Both the position numbers and the translations under genes were made by a program. Positions 28,789 through 35,984 of a DNA stretch of 37,682 nt are shown piece after piece; the first letter of the stretch is position 1; every line of letters starts with the position of its first letter. The stretch spans positions 1 through 37,682 of the forward strand of contig JAMJTW010000001.1 in NCBI GenBank assembly GCA_024281175.1, read 5' to 3'. The DNA comes from Candidatus Thiovulum imperiosus (GTDB lineage: Bacteria > Campylobacterota > Campylobacteria > Campylobacterales > Thiovulaceae). The notes beneath the pieces are model-generated. The model saw only the letters and a program-made list of their open reading frames with translations, was not told the DNA's origin and searched no databases.

Positions 28789-28817
28789 GTCATCTCGACT
28801 TGAGCGAAGCAGAATTT
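28789..28817. repeat. Partial palindromic repeat, copy E
   Basis: GTCATCTCGACTTGAGCGAA and the bases after it resemble the left end of the palindromic family (copy A starts GTCATTTCGAGCTTGTCGAG). No matching right end follows. It is a degenerate fragment upstream of the 28920 gene. Confidence 0.4.
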
Positions 28818-28831
28818 TTTATAATGAGTTG

Positions 28832-28849
28832 AATAGTTATAAAACTATT
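28832..28849. promoter_or_regulatory. AATAGTT/AACTATT inverted repeat
   Basis: AATAGTT (28832-28838) and AACTATT (28843-28849) are perfect inverse copies around ATAA, followed by TTTAT on the plus strand. It lies upstream of the predicted -10 (TATGAT, 28867-28872) of the 28920 gene and could be an operator or a weak terminator. Confidence 0.3.
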
Positions 28850-28876
28850 TTTATGGAAATTAGTTTTATGATATAG

Positions 28877-28912
28877 TTTCTTTAAACTAAGTAGAAACTT
28901 AATTAGGAGAAA
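28877..28912 (+). promoter_or_regulatory. Leader hairpin covering the ribosome binding site of the 28920 gene
   Basis: TTTCTTTAAACTAAG (28877-28891) can pair with CTTAATTAGGAGAAA (28898-28912) across a TAGAAA loop. The stem has 13 of 15 positions paired, two of them G-U. The 3' arm contains the AGGAGA ribosome binding site, 9 bases before the ATG. A TATGAT at 28867-28872 would place the transcript start near the hairpin base. The same structure precedes the paralogue at 29315. Confidence 0.55.
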
Positions 28913-28919
28913 AAACGAA

Positions 28920-29231
28920 ATGAGTAAAGATTACGACACATCTTTGTTTGAAATGGTAGAGGGTGAACTTAGAATAGCTCATGATAAAATTGCTGAAATA
29001 TTAAAAATCAGTCCAGCTTCTGTTAAAAAACTTATTAATAGAGATAGACATTATAACAACTTAGAAACTCTCGGTAAAATCGTATTTAAAATAGTATATT
29101 TTTTAAATGAGAAACAACTTAATTATATTATTTTCATTTTGGAAACACCCAGAGCTTTAGCAGTACTACTTGTAAAACATAAAAACTCATTTAAAGCAAT
29201 CGAGGAATTTTCTAAACAAAGTCGTAGTTGA
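28920..29231 (+). CDS. Short HTH protein, paralogue of the 29315 N-terminus
   Basis: This 103-residue protein is a close relative of the first 100 residues of the next gene: both share SLFEMVEGELRI, KIAEILK, PASVKKL and NSFKAIEEFSK. The segment HDKIAEILKISPASVKKLIN reads as a helix-turn-helix like that at the N-terminus of Rha-type and other phage antirepressors. It lacks the nuclease-like and C-terminal domains of its neighbour, so it could be a stand-alone regulator or a competitor of the longer protein. The stop is followed within 20 bases by the leader of the paralogue, so the pair looks like a tandem duplication of leader plus gene. Confidence 0.65.
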   Translation: MSKDYDTSLFEMVEGELRIAHDKIAEILKISPASVKKLINRDRHYNNLETLGKIVFKIVYFLNEKQLNYIIFILETPRALAVLLVKHKNSFKAIEEFSKQSRS

Positions 29232-29251
29232 AAATTGTTTTTATGGTAGAA

Positions 29252-29307
29252 TTTCTCCAAACCAAGTAGAAACAACGAATTTCTATTTGAAACTTAGTTT
29301 GGAGACA
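29252..29307 (+). promoter_or_regulatory. Leader hairpin covering the ribosome binding site of the 29315 gene
   Basis: TTTCTCCAAACCAAG (29252-29266) can pair with CTTAGTTTGGAGACA (29293-29307), 13 of 15 positions matching, including an uninterrupted GTTTGGAGA/TCTCCAAAC block that contains the GGAG ribosome binding site. Inside it a second stem, TAGAAA (29267-29272) with TTTCTA (29280-29285), closes a 7 base loop. Two U-G pairs in the 28877 hairpin are C-G here, and its A-A mismatch is A-U here, so pairing is kept while sequence differs. Confidence 0.6.
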
Positions 29308-29314
29308 AAACAAA

Positions 29315-30163
29315 ATGAGCCAAAATTATAACACATCTTTGTTTGAAATGGTAGAGGGTGAACTTAGAATACCTCATCACAAAATTGCTGAAATATTAAA
29401 AAACAATCCAGCTTCTGTTAAAAAACTTGTTAATACATATGGTGATGAACTAGAAACTATCGGAAAAATCATTGTTTCTAATAGTAAAATTCTTCTAACT
29501 CAAGAACAATTACATTGTCTTTTTGGAGTTATGAGATTACATATTGATTTATCAATACTATTAGCAAAACACGGAAACTCATTTAAAGCAATCGAGGAAT
29601 TTTCCAAAAAAGAGAATATTGATACAAGAAAAGGTTTTGTTTATATCGTTGAGTTTGATAATGGAAATTTGAAAGTTGGACATTCGATAAATCCTACTCA
29701 AAGATTAAGAAATTTAGAAACTCAATCTGGCAACTACATTAAAAGATACTCTACTTTGGAATTTGAAACTAAAGATAAAGGTTTGAAAGCTGAGAAAAAG
29801 CTGTTGCGAAACTTGAAAAAGTGGCGAAGAATTGGAGAATATATTGATAAAAGTTACGAGCATGTAGTAAAAACCGCAAAGAAAACTTTCAAGGTTTTGA
29901 ACTACGCAGAGAAAACTTTTCTCTTTACAAGCACTCAGCTTTGTGAATATATTTTTAAAAGCCAAAACTTTCCAGAGAAAATCAAAAATTTAATTTCTAC
30001 AAAAGATAAAAAGCCACAACCAAATAATTTAAACAAATTACTTGAGGCAGAAGGGTTGCAAATTCGCAACAATCAAAATTGGAAAGTTACAGAAAAAGGG
30101 AAAATCTTTAAATCCAAATCCTATTGGAAACTAGATGTTTTAGAAGAACTACTTATAGCATAG
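29315..30163 (+). CDS. HTH, T5orf172 (GIY-YIG-like) and antirepressor C-terminal domain fusion
   Basis: Three parts are visible in 282 residues. Residues 1-100 match the 28920 protein, with an HTH at about 20-42 (HHKIAEILKNNPASVKKLV). Residues 107-180 are a T5orf172/MUG113 domain, a GIY-YIG-like fold: GFVYIVEFDNGNLKVGHS, NPTQRLRNLE and a later RIGEYID with the conserved Glu. Residues about 195-282 resemble the C-terminal domain of phage antirepressors (LNKLLEAEGLQ, WKVTEKGK), which also ends the Bro-N protein at 31933. The family is mostly phage-borne and thought to act on DNA or on repressors. No phage structural genes are nearby, so this may be a domesticated or orphan cassette. Confidence 0.7.
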   Translation: MSQNYNTSLFEMVEGELRIPHHKIAEILKNNPASVKKLVNTYGDELETIGKIIVSNSKILLTQEQLHCLFGVMRLHIDLSILLAKHGNSFKAIEEFSKKENIDTRKGFVYIVEFDNGNLKVGHSINPTQRLRNLETQSGNYIKRYSTLEFETKDKGLKAEKKLLRNLKKWRRIGEYIDKSYEHVVKTAKKTFKVLNYAEKTFLFTSTQLCEYIFKSQNFPEKIKNLISTKDKKPQPNNLNKLLEAEGLQIRNNQNWKVTEKGKIFKSKSYWKLDVLEELLIA

Positions 30164-30189
30164 ATACAATTTCAAGAAAAGGAGTGCCG

Positions 30190-31482
30190 ATGAGATATCT
30201 ATTTTTAATTTTACTACTTGTAGGGTGTAAAGAGAAGAGTTTGGTTTGGAAAGGCGAACCTCTCAAATCGGAAAGTGTAATTCTCTCTTCAAAAGAGGAA
30301 ATTCAGAGAGCTGAAACTTTTGAAAAGGCTTTAGAAATAGAGTGGTCGAAAATGCAAAAAGACCAATTTGAGAAATTAGCAGATTTTGAGAAACGGAAAG
30401 ATGCTGTTGTTGGAGATGTTTTAGAAATTTGGCTTGGAGAGAAGCAGGATTTAGAGATGAGTTACGACTCCAAAAAGGAGGTTTTTAAAATCTTTGAGTA
30501 TCGACTTGGTATCTATTTTGAACTTTCAGTTCCAATAAATCGGGGCAGAAAGTTTTTAGAGAGATATAAAACAGAGAGTATGAAATTCCACTTTGAAAAT
30601 ATAGATAAAAAACTATTTTTAACAAAAGTGGAAGCTGGTAGCTACTCTGCGGAACTAAATCGAACAGTTAAGCCAAATTGGGAAATAGCTCTTTTGGAAT
30701 GGGCGAAAAAGAGTGGTGTTTCTCTTCCTCAAACAAAACGGGAACTTATGAAAATGGAAAGTTTGGAACTTAGAAACAGAAATCTTTCAGAAATTCCTGA
30801 TGAGGTTCAATATCTTGCTGGTCTTCAAAAAATAAATTTGGGACAAAATCCAAATTTAGATTTTGAAAATGCAATTGAAATCTTGGCTCAGATTCCAAAC
30901 TTGCAAATTTTGTATTTGCATTCAAACAAACTAACGACACTTCCAAACTCTATTGGGAATCTCAAGAATTTGCAAACTTTATATTTAGGAAATAATCCAA
31001 GTTTAAACTTTGATTCCGTTTTAAAAATCTTGGTTCAAATTCCAAATTTGCAAACTTTTTGTTTGAATTCAAACCAACTAACAATACTTCCAAACTCTAT
31101 TAAGAATCTCACAAATTTACAATCTTTGTGTTTGGGAGAAAATCCAAATTTGAACTTTGCTTCCGCTTTTAAAATCTTGTCTCAGATTCCAAATTTGCAA
31201 ACTTTGGATTTGAGTTGGAATAAACGAAAAGAACTTCCAAACTCCATTGAGAATCTAACCAATTTACAATCTTTGTATTTGTTGGACAACCAACTAACAA
31301 CACTTCCAAACTCCATTGGAAATCTAAAGAATTTGCAAACTTTGAGTTTGGGAGGAAACCAACTAACAACACTTCCAAGTTCGATAAATTCGCTTTCAAA
31401 ACTGAAAAGTTGCTGTTGGAAAGACCGCTCCGAAAACGAAACCCCTCTCCAATTCATGAACAGAGTTTTAGGATTGAAGTAG
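30190..31482 (+). CDS. Leucine-rich-repeat lipoprotein (430 aa)
   Basis: ATG 30190 is chosen because AAAAGGAG lies 5 bases upstream and a lipoprotein signal (RYLFLILLLVGC) follows directly; an upstream in-frame ATG at 30124 overlaps the previous gene. Residues 13-190 are charged and helical with no recognised domain. From about 190 to 415 are leucine-rich repeats of two alternating types, TLPNSIGNLKNLQTLYLG and NFDSVLKILVQIPNLQ. Three units of exactly 49 residues are followed by single repeats. LRR proteins bind other proteins; being lipidated, this one should be membrane-attached and possibly exposed. It lies in the accessory island behind the T5orf172 gene. Confidence 0.8.
   Translation: MRYLFLILLLVGCKEKSLVWKGEPLKSESVILSSKEEIQRAETFEKALEIEWSKMQKDQFEKLADFEKRKDAVVGDVLEIWLGEKQDLEMSYDSKKEVFKIFEYRLGIYFELSVPINRGRKFLERYKTESMKFHFENIDKKLFLTKVEAGSYSAELNRTVKPNWEIALLEWAKKSGVSLPQTKRELMKMESLELRNRNLSEIPDEVQYLAGLQKINLGQNPNLDFENAIEILAQIPNLQILYLHSNKLTTLPNSIGNLKNLQTLYLGNNPSLNFDSVLKILVQIPNLQTFCLNSNQLTILPNSIKNLTNLQSLCLGENPNLNFASAFKILSQIPNLQTLDLSWNKRKELPNSIENLTNLQSLYLLDNQLTTLPNSIGNLKNLQTLSLGGNQLTTLPSSINSLSKLKSCCWKDRSENETPLQFMNRVLGLK
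30847..31287 (+). repeat. Three tandem 147 base LRR super-repeats
   Basis: Units at 30847-30993, 30994-31140 and 31141-31287 each encode 49 residues that begin NPNL, NPSL or NPNL and hold one repeat of each LRR type. They are clearly alike at DNA level (for example CTTCCAAACTC recurs in every unit). Each is a multiple of three, so recombination could change copy number without breaking the frame. Confidence 0.8.
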
Positions 31483-31497
31483 TTTTTTGTCGTATTT

Positions 31498-31569
31498 GTC
31501 ATTTCGAACGAATGTGAGAAATCTTAAAAATTTGGAAAGGATTTCTCACCCAAAAGGGTTCGAAATGAC
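31498..31569. repeat. Palindromic repeat, copy D
   Basis: A 72 base element bounded by GTCATTTCGAA (31498-31508) and TTCGAAATGAC (31559-31569). The inner arms GTGAGAAATC (31514-31523) and GATTTCTCAC (31540-31549) are perfect inverses. It belongs to the same family as 3324-3398 and 3562-3654, about 28 kb away. Its right end supplies the sequence before and including the ATG of the HTH gene. Confidence 0.8.
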
Positions 31570-31816
31570 AAGGTCAGTTTTTGTAAAATTTCAAAAAAGG
31601 AAAGTTGTGGAGAGTGAAGAAAATTTAGTAAAGAAGACTTGCCGAGAATTGGGAATTACACAAAAAGAGTTGGCAGAAATAATGGGAGTTAGTAGGCAAA
31701 CCATCAATAATTGGGCAACAGAAAAAATAAGGACTCCAAAAATATTAGAAGTGCTACATGAATTGCTAATTATAAAAGATAAATACGAACTTGCAAAAAA
31801 ACAGTTTCTAAATTAA
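31565..31816 (+). CDS. Small XRE-family HTH regulator
   Basis: The core GITQKELAEIMGVSRQTINN is a textbook XRE/Cro-type helix-turn-helix, followed by a short helical tail. Three starts are possible: ATG 31565, with AAAAGGG upstream (both inside the palindromic repeat); GTG 31607, with AAAAAAGG six bases before it, giving a 69-residue protein; and the far upstream 31487, which would translate the whole repeat and is unlikely. ATG 31565 gives 83 residues. DNA binding and transcriptional control are expected; the target is unknown. It is 82 bases downstream of the LRR gene and precedes the Bro-N gene, so control of these accessory genes is plausible. Confidence 0.75.
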   Translation: MTRSVFVKFQKRKVVESEENLVKKTCRELGITQKELAEIMGVSRQTINNWATEKIRTPKILEVLHELLIIKDKYELAKKQFLN

Positions 31817-31836
31817 AGTAATTTTACTTTTTAATC

Positions 31837-31865
31837 TTGTAAAAATCAAAATATTTTACTATAAT
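31837..31865 (+). promoter_or_regulatory. Promoter of the Bro-N gene
   Basis: TTGTAA (31837-31842) and TATAAT (31860-31865) are exactly 17 bases apart, upstream of the TTG start at 31933. The predicted leader is about 60 bases. This is the best sigma70-type promoter I can see in the accessory island. Confidence 0.6.
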
Positions 31866-31932
31866 CATTTTCAAGCAACAGAGAAGACTTGAAATCCCTT
31901 TCTCCATTGCACAACAACTAAAAGGTTATAGT

Positions 31933-32628
31933 TTGGAAATTCTACCATTCAACTACAAAAATCACAATATTAGAACTTTACTTGATGAAAAAGGCGATAT
32001 TTGGTTTGTTGCAAAAGATGTAATTACTCTTTTGCAAGACAATATCAATCCGAATGTTGGACAAGCTACTAAAGATTTGGATAGTGATGAGCTGACATCA
32101 TTTAAAATTATGTCAGGTGGTCAAACCCGAGAAATGGCTTTTATTTCAGAGTCTGGACTCTACTCTCTCATTATAAGAAGTCGAAAACAAATTGCAAAAC
32201 CTTTTCAAAGGTGGGTAACTAGAAAGGTTTTACCAAGTATCCGAAAAACAGGAAGCTACTCTCTTTCAGAACTCCCAAACTTTTCCGAAATCCTTTCCCA
32301 AAATGAAGAAGCTAAAAAACTCGTGGAACTTTTCGAGGAAACCAAACCTTTCCACCTTTTGCTTCTCCAAAAACTCCTAAAAGAGAATTCTGTTTCAAGT
32401 CTCTTCCAGCTAGACCTTTCCAATTCCTACTTTCTTCCAACAGAACTTGGAAAACTTCACGGACTTTCAGGACGGGAAACGAATTTGCTTTTGGAAAGCA
32501 AAGGCTTCCAAGTTTCCGAAAACGGAATTTGGAAACTTACAGAAAGCGGAAAAGAGTTTGGAATGGAAATTGGTGGAACTTACCACCAACTTAAATGGAA
32601 ACTAGAAACACCACTTTTTGTCGTTTAG
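31933..32628 (+). CDS. Bro-N domain antirepressor-like protein
   Basis: Residues 1-112 are a Bro-N domain: DIWFVAKDVITLLQD, TREMAFISESGLYSLIIRS and RWVTRKVLPSIRKTGSY. This is the N-terminal DNA-binding domain of phage antirepressors. The C-terminal 75 residues (FLPTELGKLHGLSGRETN, LLLESKGFQ, WKLTESGKEF) match the C-terminus of the T5orf172 protein at 29315. Start is TTG 31933 with AAAGG at good spacing. Such proteins occur in prophages and plasmids, where they switch phage repressors; here there is no integrase or structural gene. It may regulate the island or be a relic. Convergent with nifU, 26 bases away. Confidence 0.85.
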   Translation: MEILPFNYKNHNIRTLLDEKGDIWFVAKDVITLLQDNINPNVGQATKDLDSDELTSFKIMSGGQTREMAFISESGLYSLIIRSRKQIAKPFQRWVTRKVLPSIRKTGSYSLSELPNFSEILSQNEEAKKLVELFEETKPFHLLLLQKLLKENSVSSLFQLDLSNSYFLPTELGKLHGLSGRETNLLLESKGFQVSENGIWKLTESGKEFGMEIGGTYHQLKWKLETPLFVV

Positions 32629-32654
32629 TGAAATTTCGTTTTTGAAATATGACT

Positions 32655-33632
32655 TTAAATTGGAAGAACTCTAATATTTTGAGATAGTTTCTCTTTTAAA
32701 GTTGTTTCAATTGCATAAAGTGTTCCAGTTGTAGAAGTTGAACAAGTTGAACAAGCACCAAGATATCTGATATAAACATCAATAAATCCTTGGTCTGTAT
32801 CTCTAATATCGATAACTTCCATATTTCCACCATCAGCAATTAGGAATTGTCGAACAGACTCATCAATTACAGCATCAATTGCTTTAAGTCTTTGAACCAT
32901 TGTCATCTTTTCAAAATCTCCAGAGATACCAGCATCAGCTGCCTCTTTCAACTTCTCTTCGTCCATTTCAGCTCGAACAGAAGCTAAAACATCTACAAGA
33001 TAGTATTCCATCTCTTCATGACCACCAGGTCTAGCACATGATTTACAGAAACCACCAGCTTTTGTATAGTCTGTAACCTCATCAACACTTTTTAAGTCAT
33101 TTAATTTTATAACTTCTTGTAAAGTAGCAAGACTTACTCTTGCACATTCACAAACAATTGTCTCTTCTTCAAATGATTTCGCATCAACACCTTTATAAAT
33201 TGCTGCTGCTTCCTTAATTACATCATAAGCCATAACTGAACAGTGCATCTTCTGTCCAGGAACTGCTGGTTCTTCTGGATTATCTCGAAGAGCCATCTCA
33301 ACATCAATATTCGTGATTTTTACAGCTTCATCAACTGTTTTTCCAATACATAAATCAACCATCATGTCTGAACTTGCAATAGCTGTACCGCAACCAAAAC
33401 TTTTAAATTTCGCATTTAAAATCTTATCTGTATCTGTTTCTACTAACCAGTAGAGTCGAACAGCGTCTCCACAACTTTCTGCTCCAAAATCTGCAACAAC
33501 AAGTCTTCCGCCCTTAGCTGTTGCCTCTTCCTCTGTAATTTCACCCTGATTTCTAGGATTGTTCATTCTATCTGAAACTACACTTGAGTATTGGTCCCAA
33601 AGAGCTTCACCAAATAAATCTGCTTTTGCCAT
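32655..33632 (-). CDS. nifU: Iron-sulfur cluster scaffold protein NifU
   Basis: Full-length three-domain NifU (325 aa). An IscU-like N-terminal scaffold has Cys54 (ESCGDAV), Cys81 (FGCGTA) and Cys131 (HCSVMA). A central BFD-like [2Fe-2S] domain has Cys161, Cys163, Cys196 and Cys199 (CEC, CKSC). The C-terminal Nfu domain has Cys294 and Cys297 (GACSTC). All expected ligands are present. Campylobacterota use this NIF-type system for general Fe-S cluster assembly instead of ISC. The usual partner cysteine desulfurase NifS is not adjacent: its neighbours are the Bro-N gene downstream and the divergent flippase gene upstream. A TATAAT on the minus strand (33647-33652) lies 14 bases before the start, with GAGGA in between. 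Confidence 0.97.
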   Translation of the reverse strand: MAKADLFGEALWDQYSSVVSDRMNNPRNQGEITEEEATAKGGRLVVADFGAESCGDAVRLYWLVETDTDKILNAKFKSFGCGTAIASSDMMVDLCIGKTVDEAVKITNIDVEMALRDNPEEPAVPGQKMHCSVMAYDVIKEAAAIYKGVDAKSFEEETIVCECARVSLATLQEVIKLNDLKSVDEVTDYTKAGGFCKSCARPGGHEEMEYYLVDVLASVRAEMDEEKLKEAADAGISGDFEKMTMVQRLKAIDAVIDESVRQFLIADGGNMEVIDIRDTDQGFIDVYIRYLGACSTCSTSTTGTLYAIETTLKEKLSQNIRVLPI

Positions 33633-33771
33633 TTCTCTATCCTCAAATTATATTGCCGAAAGTATAGAAAGTTTGCTTTAAGTTTTCTGAAAAATATAAT
33701 TTTATCTTCTATTTTTTATTTTTTAAGAAAGCTCCATTTTCTGTTTATAATTTCATAAAAAGAGCAATATC
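33633..33771. promoter_or_regulatory. Divergent promoters of nifU and the flippase gene
   Basis: Minus strand: TATAAT at 33647-33652, giving nifU a leader of about 8-10 bases. Plus strand: TATAAT at 33746-33751, about 20 bases before the TTG of the flippase gene. The middle is very T/A-rich with no clear operator. Confidence 0.5.
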
Positions 33772-35481
33772 TTGATATCAATTTTAAAAAAACTTAAAGT
33801 TATATTGACAAAAAAAGATAAGAAGTATCTCATATTTCTTTTTCTATTTTCACTACTCATTGCTGTAATAGAGACAATTGGTATTTCAGCAATCATGCCT
33901 TTTATCTCTGTTGCAACAGATTTTTCTATAATTGAAACAAATAGCATCTATTCTGAAATATACAATTTTTTGGAATTTGAAACTCAAAAGAGTTTTGTTA
34001 TCTCTTTTGGAATTTTGCTTATATTTTTCTACATTTTTAGAGGAGTGATAAATATAACATTTATCTATTTTCTTAACAAATTTACTCAAGGTAGATATCA
34101 TCTTTTGGCATACAGACTTTTTCAAAACTATCTTGGAATGCCTTATAAAGAGTTCACTTCCAAAAACTCTTCAGACCTAACAAAAACAGTTGTCAATGAA
34201 GCAACAAATTTGACTCAACTTATAAGTTCATCTCTATTTCTATTTAGCGAACTCTCTGTTTTGGTCGCCATCTACTCAATTATGCTTTATGTAAATTGGA
34301 AAATAACTTTAGTTCTAACTGTTGTTTTGCTTTTAAATGGAATTTTGATGTTAAAAACTATCTCAACAAGAATTAGAAAAGCTGGAGTTATTAGAGCAGA
34401 TTTGCAGAAAAAGTTTTATGAAATAGTAAATAGGAGTTTTGGAAACTTCAAATTTATAAAACTTCGCTCAAATGAAGAAGAGATTTTAAAAGAGTTTGGA
34501 GTAGCGAGTTACGGTTTCTCAAATGCGAAAAAAGTTAATGCTACTTTAAATCAAGTTCCAAAATACTTTCTTGAGGTTATCGCATTTTCAATAGTTGTTT
34601 CAATAGTTACCTATCTGGTTTATCAATACGATGATATCGCCTCTATTCTCTCTATGGTAATGATGTTTGTTGTAGCTCTGTATAGATTGATGCCATCAGT
34701 GAATAGAATTACTTCCAGCTATAATCAAATTCTATTTCTTATAAAATCTCTTGATATTGTTCATAACGATTTAATGTTTGATACTGAGAAACTTGGGAAA
34801 GAGAAGATAGAGCTTAGAGAAAAGATAGAGTTAGAAAATATATCTTTCCATTACGAAATTGGAAAAGATGTTTTAAAAGAGATAAATTTGGAAATTGACA
34901 GAGGTGAAAAAGTAGCATTTGTGGGAGAGAGTGGTTCTGGAAAATCGACTCTTGTAGATTTGATTACTGGACTTTACAAGCCAACTTCTGGAAAAGTTCT
35001 ATTAGATGGTGTAGAGTTGAGTGAAGAGAATGTTGTCTCTTGGAGAAGAGAGATAGGATACATTCCCCAATCTGTATATCTTTTTGATGGAACAGTTTCT
35101 GAAAATGTTGTTTTTGGATTAGATGTAGATGTAAATAGAGTTGATGAGGTTCTGAAACAGGCAAGGATATATGAGTTTCTCCAAACTAAAGAGGGTAGAG
35201 ATACACTTGTTGGAGAGGGTGGAGTAAAACTTTCTGGTGGACAGAAGCAGAGAATTGCCATAGCACGAGCTTTGTACTCAAATCCATCTATTTTAGTTCT
35301 TGATGAAGCAACTTCTGCTCTCGACACAGAAACGGAAACAGCCATCATGAATGAGATATATGAAGTTAGTAAAGGTCTAACTCTTCTCATCATTGCTCAT
35401 AGACTCTCTACAATTGAGAAATGTGAGAAAGTCTTCAAATTAGATAGTGGGAACCTCTTAACAAAAAGATTTTTTAAGTAA
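33772..35481 (+). CDS. pglK: ABC-type flippase, PglK-like
   Basis: The 569 residues have a six-helix exporter domain (about 18-325) and an ATPase domain with Walker A GESGSGKST, signature LSGGQKQRIAIARAL, Walker B ILVLDEATSAL and the H-loop IIAHRLSTI. Several stretches agree with Campylobacter PglK by eye: KKDKKYLIFLFLFS, ETIGISAIMPFISVATDFS, IRKAGVIR, LYRLMPSVNRI. PglK flips the undecaprenyl-linked heptasaccharide for N-glycosylation. No other pgl gene is in the window, so a related lipid-linked-sugar substrate is possible. The start is TTG 33772 with only a weak AAAAAGAG upstream. It is divergent from nifU; a weak TTTAAG/CTTAAA hairpin (35473-35489) spans its stop. Confidence 0.85.
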   Translation: MISILKKLKVILTKKDKKYLIFLFLFSLLIAVIETIGISAIMPFISVATDFSIIETNSIYSEIYNFLEFETQKSFVISFGILLIFFYIFRGVINITFIYFLNKFTQGRYHLLAYRLFQNYLGMPYKEFTSKNSSDLTKTVVNEATNLTQLISSSLFLFSELSVLVAIYSIMLYVNWKITLVLTVVLLLNGILMLKTISTRIRKAGVIRADLQKKFYEIVNRSFGNFKFIKLRSNEEEILKEFGVASYGFSNAKKVNATLNQVPKYFLEVIAFSIVVSIVTYLVYQYDDIASILSMVMMFVVALYRLMPSVNRITSSYNQILFLIKSLDIVHNDLMFDTEKLGKEKIELREKIELENISFHYEIGKDVLKEINLEIDRGEKVAFVGESGSGKSTLVDLITGLYKPTSGKVLLDGVELSEENVVSWRREIGYIPQSVYLFDGTVSENVVFGLDVDVNRVDEVLKQARIYEFLQTKEGRDTLVGEGGVKLSGGQKQRIAIARALYSNPSILVLDEATSALDTETETAIMNEIYEVSKGLTLLIIAHRLSTIEKCEKVFKLDSGNLLTKRFFK

Positions 35482-35552
35482 AACTTAAATTCAGCTGTTT
35501 GTAAGAAATTCAAACTAAAATTCCACGAACGATTCTTTTTGGGAAATAGCAA

Positions 35553-35984
35553 GTGGAAAAATTTACGAAAAGTATAAAAAAAGAGGAAGTAAAGAGAGAG
35601 TGGGTTGTACTAGATGCAACTGACCAGACTTTTGGACGACTAATTTCAAAAGTGGCTCATATTCTTCGAGGAAAGAATAAGCCTTACTTTACTCCTCATG
35701 TGGATTGTGGTGATTATGTAGTAATTACAAATGCTTCAAAAGTGAAGTTTAACGGAAATAACAAGATGGAAGATAAAAAATACCATCGACACTCTGGATA
35801 TTTTGGAAGTGTAAAAAGTGAAAACCTCGCAACTCTTTTAGAGAAAAATCCAGAAAAACTTTACAAACTAGCAACTCGAGGTATGTTACCTAAAACAAAA
35901 CTTGGAAAAGAGATGTTAAAGAAACTTAAAGTTTATCAGGGTTCTGAACACCCTCATACTGCTCAAGTCGGAAAGGATAGTTAA
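35553..35984 (+). CDS. rplM: 50S ribosomal protein L13
   Basis: L13 is an early-assembly protein of the large subunit. The 143 residues include [49 protein letters not shown] and [20 protein letters not shown], then GSEHPHTAQ, all hallmarks of the family. The start is GTG at 35553, preceded by GGGAAATAGCAA, a weak ribosome binding site; the protein begins [16 protein letters not shown] as in other Campylobacterota. The stop overlaps the rpsI start (TAATG), the classic rplM-rpsI pair. (Motifs are separate parts of one protein.). Confidence 0.97.
   Translation: MEKFTKSIKKEEVKREWVVLDATDQTFGRLISKVAHILRGKNKPYFTPHVDCGDYVVITNASKVKFNGNNKMEDKKYHRHSGYFGSVKSENLATLLEKNPEKLYKLATRGMLPKTKLGKEMLKKLKVYQGSEHPHTAQVGKDS

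Noticed and set aside
28668-28800. CIRCE/HrcA operator upstream of groES
   Set aside because: No TTAGCACTC/GAGTGCTAA inverted repeat could be found on either strand.
30847-31287. CRISPR-like regular repetition
   Set aside because: The units are 147 bases, coding and contiguous, with no spacers; they are LRR codons. No cas genes are present.
31169-31502. Minus-strand frames opposite the LRR gene
   Set aside because: They mirror the repetitive LRR coding sequence and begin or end inside the palindromic repeat; no independent coding evidence.
28700-32650. Complete prophage
   Set aside because: Antirepressor-type genes are present, but no integrase, terminase, capsid or tail gene, and no att repeats that I can see.
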